This document shows positions 59,308-64,000 of a DNA stretch of 64,000 bases, piece after piece. Positions within the stretch are counted from its first letter, which is position 1. Every line of letters begins with the position of its first letter. Under the pieces are notes generated by a model, which had not been told where the DNA came from, ran no database searches, and saw only the letters and a program-made list of their open reading frames with translations. Made by a program: the position numbers and the translations under genes. This DNA comes from CAWIKY01 sp963836905 (GTDB lineage: Bacteria > Pseudomonadota > Alphaproteobacteria > Caulobacterales > Hyphomonadaceae), in the NCBI GenBank assembly GCA_963836905.1, contig CAWIKY010000007.1, positions 345,735 through 409,734 on the forward strand. The letters are read 5' to 3'.

Positions 59308-59502
59308 TAGCTTGAATTAAACAGCAAAGGTAGTTCCTTTCCTTAGAAATACCAATCGGTGCTTGATACCTAGTACTTCCACAACAGCAGAAAGACCTAA
59401 AATATTCGATGAGAAGACCAAAAAATGTCAACGCGCGCCAAACGAACGCTACTTTTTGTTAATTCCCAGGCTTTCCCGCATCTTGGCGGCCGCGAACCGC
59501 TT

Positions 59503-60111
59503 ATGGAACAGGACGAAGAAGCCGTACTACGACAACTGGCACAAGGCGACCAACGCGCGCTGCAACAGTTGTTCAACCAGCATTACGTCTCTCTCTGCCG
59601 GACGGCCCTCCGGCTCGTGCACCGCACAGAGATTGCCGAGGAGATTGTGCAGGACGTGTTCGTGTATCTGTGGGATAAGCGCGACGACTACCGGATTTCT
59701 ACGTCCGTAGGAGCTTATCTGAACCGGGCGGTGCGCAACCGTTGCCTGAACCACCTCAAAAGCCGCGCGGCCCGCTACGACTGGTCCTCAGAAATCCAGG
59801 ACTACCAGCACCCAGTGGATGCCGCACCGGACGATGCTTTGCAAGCGGTCGAGCTGACCGCCGCCCTGGAGCAGATTCTGCCGCAATTGCCCGAGAAGTG
59901 CCGACTGGTATTTAGTCTAAGCCGCTACGAAGAGCACTCGTATCAGGAAATGGCCGATCAACTGGGAATCTCGACCAAAACCATTGAGTATTACATGGGC
60001 AAGGCCGACTCGCCTGATCCGACAGCACCTGACGCGCTATGGCTACGGGTTAGCGGTAATAAAATTTATCAAGTTTCTATTAGGGGAAGGTCGCATTTTT
60101 TCTTGTCTTAA
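59503..60111 (+). CDS. FecI-type ECF sigma factor, frameshifted near its end
   Basis: From ATG 59503 (MEQDEEAVLRQLAQGDQRAL). Region 2: FNQHYVSLCRTALRLVHRTE, IAEEIVQDVFVYLWDKRDDY; region 4: YEEHSYQEMADQLGISTKTI, EYYMGKA. An indel at about 60008 then gives LIRQHLTRYGYGLAVIKFIK; the natural stop is near 60111. FecR and TonB-receptor genes follow on the same strand, so it is the sigma factor of a transmembrane signalling unit. Confidence 0.9.
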   Translation: MEQDEEAVLRQLAQGDQRALQQLFNQHYVSLCRTALRLVHRTEIAEEIVQDVFVYLWDKRDDYRISTSVGAYLNRAVRNRCLNHLKSRAARYDWSSEIQDYQHPVDAAPDDALQAVELTAALEQILPQLPEKCRLVFSLSRYEEHSYQEMADQLGISTKTIEYYMGKADSPDPTAPDALWLRVSGNKIYQVSIRGRSHFFLS

Positions 60112-60126
60112 CCGAAAGGAGATACT

Positions 60127-61123
60127 ATGGATACCACCGACTGAAGTTACTGACCAAGTACGTGCAGGGCAAAGCCAATGCCAACGAGACGAAACGGATG
60201 CAAGCCTGGCTGGTCAAAGTCCCCGCCCATCAGGAGCTGCTGGAGCCGGGCACAAGCGGCGTGGGCAGCGTCGGGCGATGTGTACGAAGCCTACACCCCC
60301 GATACCACCGCGGCTTGGCAGGCTATCGCCCGGCGTACCGGCGACACGCCAGTGGTGGCCCTTCCGACGAAGACCCGCCGACGCTCCTGGCTGCTCCGCG
60401 CCGCGGCGGTGGCCGGACTCGTCCTGGGGTTAGTATTCTTGGTCCGCTTATTCAACCTGACCGGCAACCCGGAACTGGCCGAGATCAGTACCGGCCTTCG
60501 CCAGACCAAGCAGCTAACTCTGGCCGATGGCACGCAGGTGTGGCTCAACGAGAACACTACGCTGCGCTATGACGAAGACCTCAACGACTCGGTGCGGGCG
60601 GTGTATTTGTCGGGCGAAGCCTTCTTCGAAGGTGGCGCGCAACGAAGACCAACCCTTCCGCATTGTGAGCGAAGGATCGGTGGTGCGGGTGCTGGGCACC
60701 TCGTTCAACGTGCTGGCCCACCCACAGGACACGGCGGTGGTGGTGACGGTGGTGAGTGAAGTGGTATCCTTGGCCGACCGCAACGATCAGCGGGCGTCCG
60801 TTATTCTGGAAAAAGGGGAACAGGGGGTATATCAGGCTGCCAACCGAAGCGTGACTCAGGTGGCTACCGTCGCGCCCAACGCCCTGGCCTGGCGCACCCG
60901 TCAACTAGACTTTCAAAACCAGCCCTTGTCCGAAGTGGCTACGGCACTAGAGGAAGTCTACCAGCGACCGGTGGTGGTTGATACTGCTAGCACTAATCTG
61001 CGATTAACCGCAGCGTTCAACGACCAACCGCTGGAAGAAGTGTTGGAAGTTATCTCCCTGACGCTGGACGTGGACCATCACGTGCGGAGAGATACCATCT
61101 ACCTGCAAAGTCTGAAAAAATAA
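60127..61123 (+). CDS. FecR-type anti-sigma factor, three frameshifts
   Basis: ATG 60127 (MDTTD), then KLLTKYVQGKANANETKRMQ in another frame. The membrane helix is LLRAAAVAGLVLGLVFLVRL. The periplasmic FecR domain reads STGLRQTKQLTLADGTQVWL, NENTTLRYDEDL, VYLSGEAFFE, and after a third shift at about 60632 EDQPFRIVSEGSVVRVLGTS and FNVLAHP. The DUF4974-like C-terminus is LDFQNQPLSEVATALEEVYQ. It transmits the receptor signal to the sigma factor upstream. Confidence 0.92.
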
Positions 61124-61125
61124 TT

Positions 61126-61180
61126 GCGTTTTTCTTTAGGGGTGGCACCGGTTCTGCTGTCTTATCAGCAAACAACCAAA
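61126..61180 (+). promoter_or_regulatory. Probable ECF promoter for the receptor genes
   Basis: TTTCTTTAGGGGTGG then about 15 bases later CTGTCTTATCAG. The two blocks match the TTTTTTAGGG / GTCTTA layout I know from the region between FecR and TonB-receptor genes in Bacteroidota, which the paired FecI sigma is thought to recognise. The ATG at 61194 follows. Confidence 0.45.
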
Positions 61181-61193
61181 TAAATCTAAAACA

Positions 61194-61789
61194 ATGAAAA
61201 AAATAGAAGATTACCCTTGCTTTTTTCGCCCATCAGCTTTTCGCTTTTTGCCCAATCGGTAGAACCCATGGAGGAGCCGCTTCGCCCCCTGTTCAAGCTT
61301 GAATTGGGGGGGGCGGGCCTGGGACTGGCCTACGAGTTGCCCGTGGCTAACCGCTGGTCGGTTGACGTGAGCACGGGCCTGGGAGGCGGGTACCACATCG
61401 CTGATGATTTCAGCGGAAGAACCATTCAGTACACCTGGGTGATTAACGATCCGGTGATCTACCTCAAGTCGGAGGTGAAGTACCACTACAACCGCCCGAA
61501 GCGCCTCCGCCGGGGCCGGTCGTTGCGCAACAACGCCAGCAACTACGTGGCCTTCCAGACCAAGTACACCACCGAACGCGTGTTTGGAACCACCGGGTAC
61601 GATCGGCTTGAAGACCCGCTCAACAATGCGTTGCTCAACGAAGTGCATTGGGGACTGCAACGTCCCCTGGGCCAGCAGTTTCTCTTCAACTTCCACCTGG
61701 GACTGGGATACGCCTTTGACTACGATTTCAACAACGGCAGCGTGTATCCTGGCCTCGGACTCAAGTTCTCTTACATCCTTTTCAAATAA
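61194..61789 (+). CDS. Outer-membrane beta-barrel-like protein, one indel in the signal
   Basis: With one A restored in the run after ATG 61194 the start reads MKKNRRLPLLFSPISFSLFA then QSVEPMEEP, a signal peptide. The rest is beta-strand rich with alternating residues: FKLELGGAGLGLAYELPVAN, RWSVDVSTGLGGGYH, PVIYLKSEVKYHYNR, NYVAFQTKYTTERVF, LFNFHLGLGYAFDYDFNNGS, and a final strand ending FSYILFK. That is a small outer-membrane barrel. First gene after the ECF promoter. Confidence 0.75.
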
Positions 61790-61808
61790 ACACCCACAAT
61801 TTATCACC

Positions 61809-62316
61809 ATGAAAAATAGCAAAATCACGCTGATCGTATTACTATGGGTGGGCCTAGGTATGGCCTGCCAGGAAGACAAAGTCAAACCGGAGGCCACCCC
61901 GCTCGTCCGTCAGTCACCGAAGCACTGCGCGGTAGTATGTGGAAGCTTGAGACTTGGTCGCTACGCTACGCCGACGGTTGTACCGAAGAAATCTCCCTGG
62001 AAACTTGCGAATTGATACCTGGGAATTCTACCAACGAGAAAATCTGTTTATCATCTACGCTCACTGGCAGGCCGTTTACGTAGACGAAGAGACGTGTGAA
62101 ACAGCCTCTTACCGAATCGTTCAGAGCTATCGGCGCGCGCAGGATGCCCTGATTTTGAAGGGCCCCGATCAGGGATTCGTGGCGGCCTGGGGCGGTTATG
62201 CCGTCTCTGAAATGCGTATCATTCCGGTCAATGAAGAAAAACTTACAATTTACTTACATGATCCGCAATACAGAAGAAGGGGCTACCGAAAGCGAGCGGG
62301 AGGGAGTTCCGAGTAA
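61809..62316 (+). CDS. Lipoprotein of unknown function, frameshifted
   Basis: MKNSKITLIVLLWVGLGMAC is a lipoprotein signal (GMAC). After indels at about 61915 and 62020 the frame gives LRGSMWKLETWSLRYADGCT, WEFYQRENLFIIYAHWQAVY, CETASYRIVQSYRRA and FVAAWGGYAVSEMRIIPVNE, reminiscent of a lipocalin-like beta barrel. The end is uncertain: two frames near 62260-62316 are possible. It lies between the barrel protein and the TonB receptor. Confidence 0.6.
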
Positions 62317-62399
62317 TTCAGAAGTTCTTCCGATCAGCAATTACATCATAGTAAAGCTCATCGTATACCTCCGAACCTTAACTCGCCTCCTTGCTTGGT

Positions 62400-64000
62400 A
62401 TGAATGCACCCCGCTACACGAACGCAATCGGCCTGTTGCTTGTCCTTCTGGTACTAGTACTGTGGAGCTATACGGCCTGCGCGCAGACTGCGTTGGATGC
62501 TCCGGTATCAATAGAAGCCAACCCTAGTACGACTCGTCAACTGTTGCGCTACTCAATCGAACAAGGTTTTCGGCTCGCCTACAGTGAAAGTTACATGGAC
62601 CTCAATAAGTCAATAAATTTGCGTAAAGCGAGCTCTACAGTGCGCGAAGTGCTGGATGCTATCGGCCGGGCAACCGGCACCACTTACCAGGTGCGGGGCA
62701 ACCAGATTATCTTCCGGAAGAAAACGCCAAGTTCACCATTAGCGGCTACATCCGGAAGGCATCCGGGGGCGAAGACCTGATTGGTGCCAGTGTGTGGCAG
62801 GGCCGGACGGATTCAGGAAAGCCAGACCAGAACGATATCACGTTTGGTACCAGTAGCAACAACTACGGGTTCTACAGCCTGACGCTGCCGAACGACACCG
62901 TGCTCCTGCGCTGTTCGTACGTTGGGCACGCTTCGGAAGAGGTCACCTTTGTGCTGCGGGAAGATACAGTGATCAACTGGGCCTCGACCGACGCGCTGCT
63001 GGCCGAGGTGATGGTGACTTCGGCGGCGGTGCGTCCGCTGGAGCAACCCACACTCAACCTGCCGGTGCCCGTGGCCGACCTGCTGACCACTCCCGTCTTG
63101 TTCGGGGAGGTGGATTTGCTCAAAAGCTTGCAGCGCTTGCCCGGGGTGCAGTCGGGCGTGGACGGCGGAGCCGGTTTGTACGTGCGGGGCAGCGGGCCCG
63201 ACCAAAATCTGCTGCTGCTGAACGGCGTGCCGCTCTACAACGCCTCGCACCTGTTCGGCTTCTTCTCAGTGTTCAACGCCGATGCGATCAACAACGTTGA
63301 CTTTTACGGGGGGCTTCCCAGCGCGCTACGGCGGTCGGCTGGCCTCGGTGGTCAACGTGCAGCTGCGCGAAGGAAACCGAGAAAAGTTTCAGGGCACCGC
63401 TTCGGTGGGCTTACTCGCCTCGCGGCTCACCCTGGAGGGACCGGTGGTTTCGGACAAAACCTCTTTTCTGCTGTCGGGACGATACGCGCACCTGGCGGGT
63501 CCCAGTCTGGTTAGCCAGTAAGATAAACAGCACGGGTGATGATTCGCTTCTACGGTTTCTACAACCTGGCGGCCAAGGTAAACCATACCTTTCGTACCGG
63601 AATCAACTCTACCTGAGCACTTACTTAGGTCAGGATCGTTTTAGAAACGAAACGGCCTTTGAAAGCTCGCTATTAAACGAGGACAGCGACTACCTACGAG
63701 ACGTAGCGGGCCGCGAAATCATTCAGTGGGGCAACGTGACGACCGCCCTGCGGTGGAACCACGTGTACCACCGGCGCTTGTTCAGCAATCTAACCCTCAC
63801 CTACAGCCAGTACCGCTTTCGCCTGCGCGAAACCAACGATGTTTTGGTTGTTGATAACGATGTGTCTACCACCACGTTCACCGACAAAGACCGCGTTTCG
63901 GACATTCAGGACTGGGCGGCGCGCGTAGATTATGACTACTTGCCCACCCCCCGCCACCACCTACGCTTCGGGGGCGGGCTGATTCATCATACCTTTCGTC
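62400..64000 (+). CDS. TonB-dependent receptor with STN domain, N-terminal part, frameshifted
   Basis: Signal peptide YTNAIGLLLVLLVLVLWSYT, then an STN domain (TTRQLLRYSIEQGFRLAYSE, STVREVLDAIGRATGTTYQV), a carboxypeptidase-like domain (FTISGYIRKASGGEDLIGAS, YGFYSLTLPNDTVLLRCSYV) and the plug (LFGEVDLLKSLQRLPGVQSG, LYVRGSGPDQNLLLLNGVPL, NASHLFGFFSVFNADAINNV), then barrel strands. Indels at about 62733, 63322, 63522 and 63600. It runs off the right edge. With the sigma and FecR genes it forms a substrate-sensing import system; substrate unknown. Confidence 0.92.

Overview
The window looks like chromosome from a marine-type Bacteroidota bacterium, most likely Cytophagales/Cyclobacteriaceae-like. 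The basis is the gene set: a bamD-rpoZ-coaBC-DUF4835(PorD) cluster, a FecI/FecR/TonB-receptor unit, a Lacal_2735-family small protein, DUF4835, DUF2147, many lipoproteins, and TAnnTTTG-like promoter motifs. Most of the sequence is GC-rich with housekeeping genes. Many recognisable genes, including essential ones (smc, recN, coaBC, rpoZ, bamD, hldD), are broken by one-base indels, often in short homopolymers. I therefore read most frameshifts as draft-sequence errors and give the full gene span.

Layout. 0-3.5 kb: edge of a secreted FAD enzyme, a lipoprotein, an unknown protein and a REP-associated (HUH) transposase surrounded by hairpin repeats. 3.7-8.4 kb: smc, a toxin-antitoxin pair, then a second diverged copy of the last 42 smc codons. 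8.4-26.6 kb: a tandem hairpin array, hydrolase/ECF sigma/membrane protein, an orphan YefM antitoxin overlapping hldD, a very large heme/HEAT dehydrogenase-like protein, a DnaJ homologue and Hsp20, PdeM, DUF2147, CvfB, TPR, YihY, EEP nuclease, rhomboid and MscS. 26.88-31.85 kb: an AT-rich, co-directional array of small cassettes (CPBP protease, two toxin-antitoxin modules, serine hydrolase, alpha/beta hydrolase), each bounded by an attC-like imperfect inverted repeat. It reads like an integron cassette array without an integrase in view. 32-33.7 kb: recN. 34-39.6 kb: an envelope-stress-like cluster with two related membrane proteins, a lipoprotein, a K+ channel and DUF421. 39.6-46 kb: CheB plus a giant CheB-CheR-PAS-histidine kinase-receiver-Hpt protein.

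47.7-55.9 kb (minus strand) is a polymorphic-toxin-like locus. A full-length secreted protein has a zinc-metalloprotease region (HELGH) and a papain-like/C39 tail. It is followed by its candidate immunity lipoprotein (DUF3828), which is split by an IS701-family element with a target duplication. Next comes a 5'-truncated orphan module that keeps the protease region but carries an NlpC/P60-like tail, followed by its own lipoprotein overlapping ATGA. 56-59.3 kb: porD-coaBC-rpoZ-bamD, with overlapping genes. 59.4-64 kb: FecI-type sigma, FecR anti-sigma, two envelope proteins and the start of a TonB-dependent receptor that runs off the window.

The three most interesting items are the attC-like cassette array, the toxin/immunity locus with its IS-disrupted immunity gene, and the smc-tail duplication flanking a toxin-antitoxin pair. 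No tRNA, rRNA or CRISPR array was seen.
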